From Pseudoalteromonas sp. S2755 (GTDB lineage Bacteria > Pseudomonadota > Gammaproteobacteria > Enterobacterales > Alteromonadaceae): DNA of 39,784 nt. The notes beneath the pieces are model-generated. The model was not told the DNA's origin, searched no databases, and was given only the letters and a program-made list of their open reading frames with translations. Location: contig NZ_PNDS01000040.1 in the NCBI RefSeq assembly GCF_005886535.1, positions 1-39,784 on the forward strand, read 5' to 3'. Numbering within the stretch: the first letter of the stretch is position 1; each line of letters begins with the position of its first letter. Made by a program: the position numbers and the translations under genes. Shown here piece after piece: positions 18,348 through 26,530 of this stretch.

Positions 18348-18376
18348 ATTCGAATAAAAATTCGAATAATTATAAT
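18348..18376 (+). promoter_or_regulatory. Tandem 8-bp palindromes next to a TATAAT box, upstream of the nuclease gene
   Basis: ATTCGAAT, itself a palindrome, occurs at 18348-18355 and again at 18360-18367, 12 bases apart start to start. It is followed at once by TATAAT at 18371-18376, a perfect -10 box. No good -35 is visible at the right distance, as expected if an activator replaces it or a repressor sits on the repeat. The start codon is only 17 bases past the -10 box, so the leader would be very short. The rest of the divergent 284-base gap (18110-18393) shows nothing else I can identify. Confidence 0.4.
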
Positions 18377-18393
18377 ACACGGGAAAATAAAAA

Positions 18394-21000
18394 ATGATTA
18401 AAAAATCTATTCTAGCTTCAGCTATTGCATTAGCTTGCCTAAATGCACAAGCAGAAGTGATTATCTCTGAATACGTTGAAGGTAGCAGTTATAACAAAGC
18501 CATTGAGCTCTACAATGGTAGTGATGAAGCTGTTAGTCTAACAGGTTACTCCGTCAACTTCTTCTTTAATGGTGCAACAGAAGCCCGCACGAACATTGAG
18601 CTAAGTGGTGAACTTGCGGCTAAATCAACTTATGTTATTGCTCATGCTGACTCCGCAGCAGAGATCATCGCAAAGGCACAGTTAACAAACACGAGTAGCT
18701 GGTTTAATGGTGATGATGCCGTGACGCTTACACTCAATGGTGCAGTTGTCGATAGCCTTGGTCAGGTTGGTGTCGACCCAGGTAGTGAATGGATTGATGG
18801 CGATATTAGAACAAAAGATAAAACGCTTGTCAGAGATCCTGCAATAACAACCGGTCGCACCGATGCAACTTCTGCATTTGTTGGCGCTGGACAGTGGCTT
18901 GCACTTGCTAAAGACGATTTTAGCAACCTAGGTATCCACATTAATGGCGGAGACGTACCTGAGCCAGAGCCTGTTATCTGTGGCGAAAATAACACCTTGA
19001 TCAGTGCCATTCAGGGCGCTGGCGATGCAAGCCCATTAGCGGGAGAAACGGTTGAAGTTCAAGCTGTTGTCACTGCAAGCATGCAATCAGATGCAGGGCT
19101 TGGCGGCTTCTTCATTCAAGAAGAAAGCACTGACTATGATGCTGATAGTAATACTTCCGAAGGTATTTTTGTCGTATATACTGCAACACCAGTAAACACA
19201 GGCGATGTGGTTAAATTACGTGGTAAAGTTGAAGAGAAGTATGGTCAAACTCAACTTATTAACGTCGACGCAATTGAGCTATGCGGTTCTGCAACGGCTT
19301 CAGCGACTAGCGTTACTTTACCTGCAGAGAATGGTCTTGAAGCCTACGAAGGCATGTTGGTTTCGATTTCAAATGAGTTGGTCGTTAACGATACATACGG
19401 ACTTGCACGCTACGGCGAAGTACGCTTAGGTACTGAACGTTTATACCAAAGCACTCAAGTAGCAACTCCTGGTGATGCAGCTAACCAGCTAGAAGCTGAG
19501 AACAAGCGCAAAGAAATTTTACTTGATGATGGTTCATCAGTACAAAACCCTGACGTTATTCCTTACCCATCACCCACGCTAGATGCCTATAACACCTTAC
19601 GACTGGGCGATTCTGTGACGGGCCTTGAGGGTGTATTGGGGTATGGTTATAGCCAGTACCGTATTCACCCAACGACAACACCAAACTTTGTTCATACTAA
19701 TCTACGTACAGAAGCACCTCAGATAGAAGAGCGTGGAGATTTACGTATTGCAAGCTTCAACGTATTAAACTACTTCAATGGTGACGGTCAAGGTGCAGGC
19801 TTCCCAACGTCACGTGGCGCTGACAATCTTGAAGAGTTTGAACGCCAAAAAGCAAAAACGATTGCTGCAATTTCAGCGCTCGATGCCGATATTATTGGTC
19901 TGCTAGAAGTAGAAAATGATGGCTTTGGTGAGTTTAGTGCGATTGCCGATCTCGTTAACGCTTTAAATGCGGCAGATTCTGCTAATACTTACGCATTTGT
20001 AAACCTAAATGTTGATCAAGTAGGTGGGGATGCAATTACATCCGGTATCATCTATCGTAGTAATAAAGTAGCTGAAGTAGGCACGCCAGCATTTACCGAA
20101 GCCGTACCATTTGACTATGGTAACCGCCCTCCTGTCGTTCAAACTTTCAAAGAGGCAAACGGCGACGAAGTCTTCACAGTGGTAATGGCCCACTTACGCT
20201 CTAAAGGCAGTTGTTCAAAAGCTGAAGGCTTAGATCAAGACCAAAATGATGGTCAAGGTTGTTGGAACCAAACTCGAGTCACAGCGGTTAATACCCTAGC
20301 AACTTGGCTTGGTACAAATCCGACAGGAATTGCGGAAGATGATGTGATTATTCTGGGTGACATGAATGCTTACGCTCAGGAAGATCCAATCAACACCTAT
20401 GTAGAGAATGGTTATGCCAATATCAAGCAAATGCTTAATGGCAATAGCTTAGATTATTCATATGTGTATCAAGGACGTATCGGTAGCCTAGATCATGCCT
20501 TTGCTTCAAACACAATGATGGAAAAAGTAAAGTCGGTAACAGATTGGCATATCAATGCGGATGAACCCGTCGCGCTAGATTACAACACTGAGTACAAATC
20601 AGATACTCACAAAGCGAGTCTTTATGCGGCACATGCTTATCGCGCATCGGATCATGACCCAGTGGTAATCGACCTTAACCTTGCTAAAGAGCCGACGATT
20701 ATTGAAGGCGAGTTTACAGGCCTTGCAGGTTGGTTCTGGTGGCAACATCGCTCAATCGAGCTACCAGCAGGCTTTGATAAACTAGAAGTATCTATCACGG
20801 GTCAAGGCGAAGCAGACCTATATGTGCGCCATAAGAAAATGCCAAACTTCTTCAAGTACGACTGTCGCCCATACCTTTGGGGGAGTGAAGAAAGCTGTGT
20901 ATTTGACGAGCCTGCAGAAGGTAGATGGAATTTCCGCCTACGCGGCCTATTCCCTTACTACAATGTAACTATCAAATATAAAGCGACAAAAACGAATTAA
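18394..21000 (+). CDS. Secreted ExeM/NucH-type extracellular nuclease
   Basis: 868 residues. Signal peptide cut after AQA (about residue 20); lamin-tail (LTD) domain with ISEYVEGSSYNKAIELYN (about 22-165); an OB-like domain of the YhcR type (about 195-320); the endonuclease/exonuclease/phosphatase domain (about 445-765); then a C-terminal PPC-like beta domain (about 770-868). The catalytic landmarks are SFNVLNYF (about 452), LLEVEN (about 504), GDMNAY (about 655) and SDHDPVV (about 752). The family degrades extracellular DNA, for nutrient gain or biofilm release. Homologues such as ExeM often end in a GlyGly-CTERM tail; this one ends in the PPC-like domain instead, so it is probably released rather than anchored. 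A strong terminator follows. Confidence 0.93.
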   Translation: MIKKSILASAIALACLNAQAEVIISEYVEGSSYNKAIELYNGSDEAVSLTGYSVNFFFNGATEARTNIELSGELAAKSTYVIAHADSAAEIIAKAQLTNTSSWFNGDDAVTLTLNGAVVDSLGQVGVDPGSEWIDGDIRTKDKTLVRDPAITTGRTDATSAFVGAGQWLALAKDDFSNLGIHINGGDVPEPEPVICGENNTLISAIQGAGDASPLAGETVEVQAVVTASMQSDAGLGGFFIQEESTDYDADSNTSEGIFVVYTATPVNTGDVVKLRGKVEEKYGQTQLINVDAIELCGSATASATSVTLPAENGLEAYEGMLVSISNELVVNDTYGLARYGEVRLGTERLYQSTQVATPGDAANQLEAENKRKEILLDDGSSVQNPDVIPYPSPTLDAYNTLRLGDSVTGLEGVLGYGYSQYRIHPTTTPNFVHTNLRTEAPQIEERGDLRIASFNVLNYFNGDGQGAGFPTSRGADNLEEFERQKAKTIAAISALDADIIGLLEVENDGFGEFSAIADLVNALNAADSANTYAFVNLNVDQVGGDAITSGIIYRSNKVAEVGTPAFTEAVPFDYGNRPPVVQTFKEANGDEVFTVVMAHLRSKGSCSKAEGLDQDQNDGQGCWNQTRVTAVNTLATWLGTNPTGIAEDDVIILGDMNAYAQEDPINTYVENGYANIKQMLNGNSLDYSYVYQGRIGSLDHAFASNTMMEKVKSVTDWHINADEPVALDYNTEYKSDTHKASLYAAHAYRASDHDPVVIDLNLAKEPTIIEGEFTGLAGWFWWQHRSIELPAGFDKLEVSITGQGEADLYVRHKKMPNFFKYDCRPYLWGSEESCVFDEPAEGRWNFRLRGLFPYYNVTIKYKATKTN

Positions 21001-21015
21001 TCGCTGCTTTAACGT

Positions 21016-21046
21016 AAAACCCAAGAGCCAAGGCTCTTGGGTTTTT
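21016..21046 (+). terminator. Intrinsic terminator of the nuclease gene
   Basis: AAAACCCAAGAGC pairs with GCTCTTGGGTTTT over 13 bp around a four-base loop, ending in TTTTT, 15 bases after the stop codon. Confidence 0.9.
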
Positions 21047-21177
21047 CTTGGCCTTTAACTTACTTTAATTGCCACCAATCAACCATACTTTCAGAAAGGG
21101 CACGTATTCTCTAAGTTAAAAACTATAAAATGTCCGGTTATCGCCGTTTCGTGTCGCCACGATAGGCAGGATTAATA

Positions 21178-21687
21178 TCAGCTATAAAATGATGCCAACA
21201 CTTTCTGAATAAACGGCCATTTTTGTTGAGTATATTGCTCACGATCATCTTTGTATTGTTGCGCTAATCTTTGCTTTAACGCGCAGTACTCTGCTCTTAA
21301 ACCGGATGATGCTCTTAATTTATCCCTAAAAGAAATACGCTCTTGCCAAAGTGCACTATCGAAGGGAACAAGATGTAAGTGATGAGTTCTAAACTCAGGC
21401 ATTGGTTTGCAAAACCAGTGCATTACGTCAGCTTTATAGGGGTAATAACAATAACCGTGTTGAGTGAGCACTTGGATGGCTTCTTTTGACGCTTCGAGTG
21501 AATTAACACCCACCATAATATCTATCACAGGCTTAGCAACCATACCAACCACAGCTGTACTACCCACATGCTCAATACCACCTTCAATCCAATGGCATAG
21601 CAAAGGCGCTAACCTTAGCTTTTCATCTTGGAACATCCGTGGCCAATCTTGATTATATTTAGAAAGTGAAATAGCTTGGTCTGCCAT
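21178..21687 (-). CDS. GrpB-family protein (UPF0157, nucleotidyltransferase-like)
   Basis: 169 residues, the usual length for GrpB/UPF0157. The family signature runs from about residue 38: EHVGSTAV, then AKPVIDIMVGV, which matches the GS...D pattern of the nucleotidyltransferase fold; HHLHLVPF and FRDKLR follow later as in homologues. The biochemical role is unestablished in most bacteria. The ribosome site is poor: the sequence before the ATG is TTCCTTCTA, with the stop of a decayed reading frame overlapping the start as TAATG. That suggests coupling to a former upstream gene, whose remnant I describe at 21749-21790. Confidence 0.88.
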   Translation of the reverse strand: MADQAISLSKYNQDWPRMFQDEKLRLAPLLCHWIEGGIEHVGSTAVVGMVAKPVIDIMVGVNSLEASKEAIQVLTQHGYCYYPYKADVMHWFCKPMPEFRTHHLHLVPFDSALWQERISFRDKLRASSGLRAEYCALKQRLAQQYKDDREQYTQQKWPFIQKVLASFYS

Positions 21688-21748
21688 TAGAAGGAAGGTC
21701 CTGTAATTGCTTTCAGTTTGGTTTGGAGCAGTATACAGCTAAAGCTAA

Positions 21749-21790
21749 TCATCACTACCACATAAACGCCGCGATAGATGCACTATTGAA
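21749..21790 (-). pseudogene. Remnant of an acetyltransferase 3' end
   Basis: The minus strand here reads CIYRGVYVVVM, matching the end of the intact acetyltransferase at 25390-25854 (NYRGVDVVVM). At DNA level 21749-21776 and 25407-25434 agree at 25 of 28 positions, including 15 in a row. Just upstream in the same frame is a stop codon (LQ then TAG), and the rest of the gene is missing; a hairpin repeat begins at 21796. I read it as the leftover 3' end of a second GNAT gene, or as a direct repeat bounding an insertion. Confidence 0.5.
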
Positions 21791-21795
21791 GTACG

Positions 21796-21852
21796 GGCTA
21801 ACACATCACCCACCATAATTTGTATTTATGTTATGGTGGGTGTCTGCTATTT
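21796..21852. repeat. 57-bp hairpin repeat, left copy
   Basis: Runs from GGCTAACAC to GCTATTT and contains CACCCACCATAA (21807-21818) paired with TTATGGTGGGTG (21831-21842) around 12 bases. It is nearly identical to 22527-22584: one T/C change in the loop and a small difference before the stem. It lies between the acetyltransferase remnant and the lipoprotein gene. The rest of the 294-base gap 21688-21981 shows no further gene. Confidence 0.85.
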
Positions 21853-21981
21853 GCAATCTAAAGTCTTGATTGTTTGTGTATTTCTTGTAGTTGTAATGTT
21901 TGCTTTTTTTGGGTTTAATGCTTGCAATTAGAATTTGACAGGTGCTTGTAATGCCGCACCTTTATGTAGTGAGAAGTAAAT

Positions 21982-22521
21982 ATGTTTAAAACTATGGTTG
22001 TTGTTTGTTCTCTTTTTCTGTCTGGTTGCGCGCAATTGGCATATGATGCTAAAAAGCCTTTGCCTGAAGGACATGGCTTAGCTTTAGCCCGTTTTAGTAC
22101 CTCTGGCGATATTGGTAATGCTCAATTCATTACCCGAAATACACAAAAAATGCTAGACAACTACAGCTTCGTTCTAAAAGACACCCGGGAAAAGTTGATT
22201 GTTCTACCACTACCAGTGGGGACGCACGAAATTGACCAGGTGTTATATATGCAAGGATCCAAATTAGTTGATCCCGACTTAAACTGCCTTGGCACTTTTG
22301 ATATAGCAGAAAATAGCCTCACCTATATCGGGGATATCCACTTTCATGTGAATGACTACGATAACTATATTTTATTTTCATCGCATCCTTGGAGAGTGAT
22401 GGTTAAAGAGAACTTCGAGCAAGCGCTTGAGGAGATAAAAACACGGCATCCAGAAATTGATACCAAATTTGCCATCAAAAGCGACGTGGTTGGCCCATTT
22501 TCATGTGAGCAAGATGAATAA
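21982..22521 (+). CDS. Hypothetical lipoprotein (179 aa)
   Basis: A short signal peptide with a clean lipobox, LSGC, places the lipid-bearing Cys at residue 16; Ala follows, so outer-membrane sorting is likely. The mature chain of about 163 residues has no membrane helix and looks beta-rich (IGDIHFHVNDYDNY, VLPLPVGTHEIDQV). The PLPVGTHEI segment recalls small periplasmic proteins that carry a PEGA-like strand, but I cannot assign a family. The ribosome site (GAGAAG) is weak. The gene is bracketed by two copies of a 57-58-bp hairpin repeat; the right copy starts five bases after the stop codon and may act as its terminator. Function is unknown. Confidence 0.8.
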   Translation: MFKTMVVVCSLFLSGCAQLAYDAKKPLPEGHGLALARFSTSGDIGNAQFITRNTQKMLDNYSFVLKDTREKLIVLPLPVGTHEIDQVLYMQGSKLVDPDLNCLGTFDIAENSLTYIGDIHFHVNDYDNYILFSSHPWRVMVKENFEQALEEIKTRHPEIDTKFAIKSDVVGPFSCEQDE

Positions 22522-22526
22522 TACTA

Positions 22527-22584
22527 GGCTAACACTAACACCCACCATAATTTGCATTTATGTTATGGTGGGTGTCTGCTATTT
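22527..22584. repeat. 58-bp hairpin repeat, right copy
   Basis: Second copy of the element at 21796-21852. The stem CACCCACCATAA (22539-22550) pairs with TTATGGTGGGTG (22563-22574). It starts five bases after the lipoprotein stop and lies 54 bases from the 3' end of the minus-strand TPR-nuclease gene, so it could end both transcripts. Confidence 0.85.
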
Positions 22585-22638
22585 TCTGTTATATTAAGCT
22601 AATCGCGAATTAAGCCGTGTTTCACTCAGATAAGGGCT

Positions 22639-24762
22639 TTACTTGACGGAGTTTCGAACATCAACAGCGATAGAGTAAATGGTCTTATTTTCAATAACTT
22701 GAAGCTTTTGAAGCCCTTTGGCATAATCTCTTTTCCTGCCGTCAAAAACAACCAAATACCCTAAATTAGAACCCGTATTATTTTGATAGTGAATTATCTG
22801 ATCTTCTCCTGATATTGCGTAAGAACTTGAGTATGAAGGGCCACACATTTTAAGCTCCACAACTACCTTTAGGCCGCCTGCAAGTAAAAGGTATAAGTCA
22901 ACAAAGCCAGCTCCAGCACGGTGCTCCTGTATTATTTGTATGTTACTTTGTCCAAACTTTGCTGATAAAAATGTAATAAGAAGCTGTTTCCCAATTTCTT
23001 CTGGGTTCTTGTTCCACTTATGACCTCCTTTCTTATCAGATTGCCAAAAGTGCATCCTATTTTGAGCAGATACTGTAGCTGAGAACTCGTTTAGAGCAGC
23101 AAGCATACTATCACTGGTAATTTGAACGACAACTTCAGGTTTGAATCTAGTAGCAATCATGCCTTTGGGCATCTTGATAAAGCACTCTTCCTTTAATTGC
23201 TGTAGACCTTCTGTATCTGGGTTTGCTTTATTAAAGTATTCTAAAGCTTCGTGATACTTATGCTGTTCGTAAAGAGCCTTACCGTACCCAAAACACATAT
23301 TTGGTAATTCACCCAACAACTTGATTCTTGAACTAAAAAGCTTACAGGCTTTCTCCCATTGCTCACTTTCCATATAAAGTCCTGCTAGGTTGTTTGCTGC
23401 TGGGTAGTTATATGGATTGGCATCAAGAGACTTCAGGTAGCTTTCTTCTGCGTTAGTTGTTGACCCTCGCTCTTGATATATGAGACCAAAATGAAAATGG
23501 ACTAAATCAACTACCCCTCTATCGTCCTTCTCTAAGTGTCCCAGTGCAGCATCTAAGAAGCCTATTGAATCTGTAATTGAATTAGATGGATTGATAGATT
23601 CTTTGAGTAAGACCGTCCCAATTAAGCCAGAGTTACCAAACGCCAATACATCATCTAAAATTTCCTTACTCAGTTGATCATGTTCATCGTAGTAATCAGC
23701 AACTTTAGTTTGAAGGTTGAATAACTCATCACCAATAGTTGAACCAATGTCCACAGCCAGCTGATTGTAGCGATTAGCCTTGTCTTGAATGCCAAGTTCT
23801 AAAGCATATTGAGCTGCCATCAAGTACGAAGTATGTAAACTGATTTCAGCATCAAAAACACCTTCATCTAGACCAATTGCATCTTCAATAGTCTTTAATG
23901 CTTCTAGTTTATTTCCTAGCTTATGCAAATATGTGGCTTTGTCCTGTAAGAGGTAGGCTTTTCCGTGACGCTCAAGCAAGTCACCTGAATCTACTAATTT
24001 TAAACAAGTTTCCAATGTTTCTAATGCTGAAGATTGTGACTCTTTAGCTTGTAGCTTATAGAGTTGCAGTAAATTAGTAATTGCATCCTTTTTCTGTCCT
24101 GCTTCAAGAAATTTGTCTGCACTTAATCGATGATATCGGGCGATATCTTCTTCGTTGGTGGCGAGATCTGCTAAGCCCTGATAAGCAACTGCTGTATTCC
24201 TTGGTGAGGCATTTTCTCTTTTTATCAAATCTTGATACCGAATTACGGCTAGATTCCTCTTGCCCTCTTCTTTAGCGTATCTTGCTCTCTCTAAAATAAA
24301 GCCTTCCAAGTAACTATCATTTAGATTTTCTGAAAACTCAGTTTCCAAGAGTTCAATATACTTAATGACTGCGTTTAACTCGCCGATGACTGACGCATAT
24401 CCAAGGCAAAGCGATAAGTGCGATTTCCTAAGTTCTTTATCCAGATTAGTGCTATCGATTGACTCAATAACGTCCAAAACTCGCTTATCTTTTAGCTTAG
24501 TGATAAAGAGTGCATTCTGTAGCAGTAAGTCTATTGCTTCCTCATGTAACCCTTCTTCAATCTTACTTTGAGTATCCACAAGAGTATCATGTGCAATCTG
24601 ACTTGGTACTCCTTGTAACGACTCATGGATTTTTCTTACAATATCCAAGGCTTCTGGAGATTGAGCATCAATTGTTCCTAGTGGTTTTGAAGCTGAGGAA
24701 GAGGTATAAGTTATCTTATGTTCAGATTGAGAATGTTCTTTCATAGGGCTTATTGTTTCCAT
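22639..24762 (-). CDS. TPR-repeat protein with C-terminal PD-(D/E)XK nuclease domain
   Basis: 707 residues. The first 540 are helical repeats of TPR type, clearest at about 420-520 (for example AEESYLKSLDANPYNYPAANNLAGLY, given here only as its position near 430-460, and YEQHKYHEALEYFNKANP). The C-terminal part has the hallmark of a PD-(D/E)XK nuclease: E613 in a helix, D622 in GFVDLYL, E636-x-K638 in VVELKM, and Q655 in EDQIIHY. Such domains cut nucleic acids with Mg2+. The TPR part probably binds a protein partner or senses a trigger. It stands alone, lower in G+C than its neighbours by eye, inside a block bounded by duplicated sequence. A defence role is inference. The start is uncertain (24762 or 24744); neither has a strong ribosome site. 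Confidence 0.8.
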   Translation of the reverse strand: METISPMKEHSQSEHKITYTSSSASKPLGTIDAQSPEALDIVRKIHESLQGVPSQIAHDTLVDTQSKIEEGLHEEAIDLLLQNALFITKLKDKRVLDVIESIDSTNLDKELRKSHLSLCLGYASVIGELNAVIKYIELLETEFSENLNDSYLEGFILERARYAKEEGKRNLAVIRYQDLIKRENASPRNTAVAYQGLADLATNEEDIARYHRLSADKFLEAGQKKDAITNLLQLYKLQAKESQSSALETLETCLKLVDSGDLLERHGKAYLLQDKATYLHKLGNKLEALKTIEDAIGLDEGVFDAEISLHTSYLMAAQYALELGIQDKANRYNQLAVDIGSTIGDELFNLQTKVADYYDEHDQLSKEILDDVLAFGNSGLIGTVLLKESINPSNSITDSIGFLDAALGHLEKDDRGVVDLVHFHFGLIYQERGSTTNAEESYLKSLDANPYNYPAANNLAGLYMESEQWEKACKLFSSRIKLLGELPNMCFGYGKALYEQHKYHEALEYFNKANPDTEGLQQLKEECFIKMPKGMIATRFKPEVVVQITSDSMLAALNEFSATVSAQNRMHFWQSDKKGGHKWNKNPEEIGKQLLITFLSAKFGQSNIQIIQEHRAGAGFVDLYLLLAGGLKVVVELKMCGPSYSSSYAISGEDQIIHYQNNTGSNLGYLVVFDGRKRDYAKGLQKLQVIENKTIYSIAVDVRNSVK

Positions 24763-25389
24763 ACCATTAGCTATCTACTTTATATGCATATAGTAACACC
24801 GACATCGGTGCTAAGTCGCTAATTCTAGCGCCAATGCTTAGAGTTACTCTTGATATGTTTATCAGTTTGTCAGTATCTGTATTAAAACAGTGCTCAATAG
24901 ATAGGTTATTCGACTTCTATGAGTAGCCCTCCCAATTAGTTGCTACAAATAGGTGATGACTGAAAAAATAGATGCTTTGCGGTCACATGAGAAGTCAAAA
25001 AGATGATATGAAACCTAAAGTATTAATGTGTTCTAACACCGAATAGGATAATCGTACTTCATGAACTGACGGGTTACATGCATACCTTTTAGCAAGTTCT
25101 GCATAAAGTAAGTTTGGCACGACAGATGACAGCTTTTGTCCAGTTCTGCGCGGTTCTGCCTCCAATAGAAACGGTGGCTGAGTACGCTTTGCGACTAAAA
25201 GTTATCCGAAGGGTGGATTTGAGCTGAATGCGCCCAACTCGTTTTTGTCCAAATACGAGTTGGGTAAACGCCCGTTATAGCAATGGGATTTAAAATAATA
25301 AGTTGCTGTTGAACGGCCTAGTTTGGAACATATAAAACTGTGGGATTTTATTAAGCCTTTTACCCGAGCTTATAATCTAGCTTGTTTAA
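24763..25389. other. 627-base stretch without a recognisable gene
   Basis: I checked both strands for short genes and found only open frames under about 20 codons. It contains a short hairpin at 24797-24810 (CACCGA/TCGGTG) near the start of the TPR-nuclease gene, and a 10-bp perfect inverted repeat at 25233-25264. It might hold a promoter and leader of the TPR-nuclease gene, a small RNA, or decayed sequence. Confidence 0.5.
25233..25264. repeat. 10-bp inverted repeat in the gene-free stretch
   Basis: CCCAACTCGT (25233-25242) pairs perfectly with ACGAGTTGGG (25255-25264) around 12 bases. No T-run follows on the plus strand. It could be a terminator-like structure of an unseen RNA, or a repeat remnant. 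Confidence 0.6.
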
Positions 25390-25854
25390 CTAAACTACTG
25401 TTTTGCTCATCACTACCACATCAACGCCTCGGTAATTGACGTTTTCGAGCGGTTGCCAGCCGAGTTTTCGATATAACCCGCCCTCAGGATGCTCTGTTTG
25501 TAAATATAACGTTTTGACACCGAATTTAATGGCTAATCGCTCCGCTTCTTTGACCAAGCATGACGCCAACTGCTTTCCACGATAGGGCTTGTCCACATAT
25601 ACACCACCAATCCAGTGCTCTTTATCTGTGTAGATACTCATTTCATGAAATTTAAGCTGCACGACTCCTGCGACCGTATCGCCATCCAGCGCGACGATTA
25701 CACAAGGAATACTAGAGTCGTTAAGGTAGTCTAAAAGCTTTTGCTCAAAACGCTCTACAGAGGCCTTTTCAACAATGCTTCCCCACTCGTCAAAGTACCA
25801 CTTAGCAATAATTGGTATCAGCGCTTTGTGCTGCGCTAAAAGTTTAAATTCCAT
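25390..25854 (-). CDS. GNAT-family N-acetyltransferase
   Basis: 154 residues, a complete single GNAT domain. The acetyl-CoA-binding motif A is clear: WIGGVYVDKPYRGKQLA (about residues 82-98), with the R/Q-x-x-G-x-G/A type loop altered to YRGKQLA. The C-terminal motif B contains LYLQTEH and LYRKLGW. These enzymes move an acetyl group from acetyl-CoA to an amine of a small molecule or protein in the cytoplasm; the substrate is not predictable. The ribosome site GAGGCAA is modest. Its 3' end is repeated as a degenerate copy at 21749-21776, which makes it the right-hand boundary of the accessory block. Confidence 0.88.
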   Translation of the reverse strand: MEFKLLAQHKALIPIIAKWYFDEWGSIVEKASVERFEQKLLDYLNDSSIPCVIVALDGDTVAGVVQLKFHEMSIYTDKEHWIGGVYVDKPYRGKQLASCLVKEAERLAIKFGVKTLYLQTEHPEGGLYRKLGWQPLENVNYRGVDVVVMSKTVV

Positions 25855-25917
25855 TTTAATTGCCTCAAATCATAAAAGCGCGGATACGTTCGCGCGCTAT
25901 GCAGTAAAACGCTACGC

Positions 25918-26388
25918 TTAACGCCCCGGAATGGAGGTGAATTTACAGTTTCGCTTTGCTTCATCCAAATTTTTTTGCCCTTGAATTACAAAATAATCAA
26001 GTTTCGCATCGATTAATATAGCCTGACGCGCAGGGTTGTTATCATCGGGGATCCAACGCCACTTTTTAATAGCCTGAAGTGCGCTGATATCAAAAACGCC
26101 CTCGGGATAACTGCTGGTGATTTTATAGCTTCCCACTCTCCCATCTGGGGTTATACCTAACGTCAAAGAAACACATCCCGATATCCCATCTTTGGCCGCC
26201 TCTATTGGATATATGGGTTCTATCCGGCGTTTTTGAATCCAATAACCATCCGCTTGAGTTTTGATGGGTAAATGTCGCATATCCACATAGCGAATATGTT
26301 TTAGCTCTTCAGCTGTTAACGGCACAGAAGTGTTACTAGCTTGACATCCAGAGAGTAGCAGCAACGCCAAAACGGTTATTCTTTTCAT
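25918..26388 (-). CDS. Lipoprotein with a TonB C-terminal domain
   Basis: 156 residues. A lipobox LLSGC puts the lipidated Cys at residue 15. The chain then has a TonB-C type domain (about 55-135): RIEPIYPIEAAKDG, then GCVSLTLGITPDGRV, and ALQAIKKWRWIPD, all typical of the family's alternating strands and helix. Classical TonB is anchored by a transmembrane helix and works with ExbB/ExbD to power outer-membrane receptors; this protein lacks that helix and the Pro-rich spacer, so it is unlikely to be an energy transducer. It is probably a stand-alone periplasmic or outer-membrane lipoprotein that uses the domain for binding. No receptor or exbBD genes are near. Confidence 0.85.
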   Translation of the reverse strand: MKRITVLALLLLSGCQASNTSVPLTAEELKHIRYVDMRHLPIKTQADGYWIQKRRIEPIYPIEAAKDGISGCVSLTLGITPDGRVGSYKITSSYPEGVFDISALQAIKKWRWIPDDNNPARQAILIDAKLDYFVIQGQKNLDEAKRNCKFTSIPGR

Positions 26389-26530
26389 GTCACATATCGT
26401 CCCTTAAAAGCAAGCACTGTAATTAGTTCCCTTTTATAGGTCAAGCTTCATAAACTCAAGTTAATTTCTATTTAACTGGAAGTTTAGAGCTAACTCATTG
26501 TTTTAAAAGCACCTTAAATTACTTCCTTAT

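Noticed and set aside
25232..25265. Integron attC site: GCCCAAC and GTTGGGT match the RYYYAAC/GTTRRRY core boxes
   Set aside because: The element is only 34 bases, shorter than known attC sites, has a single uninterrupted stem without extrahelical bases or separate L boxes, and no integrase or cassette array is visible.
25918..26388. A TonB energy transducer
   Set aside because: It has a lipobox instead of a transmembrane anchor, lacks the Pro-rich spacer, and there are no exbB/exbD or receptor genes nearby.
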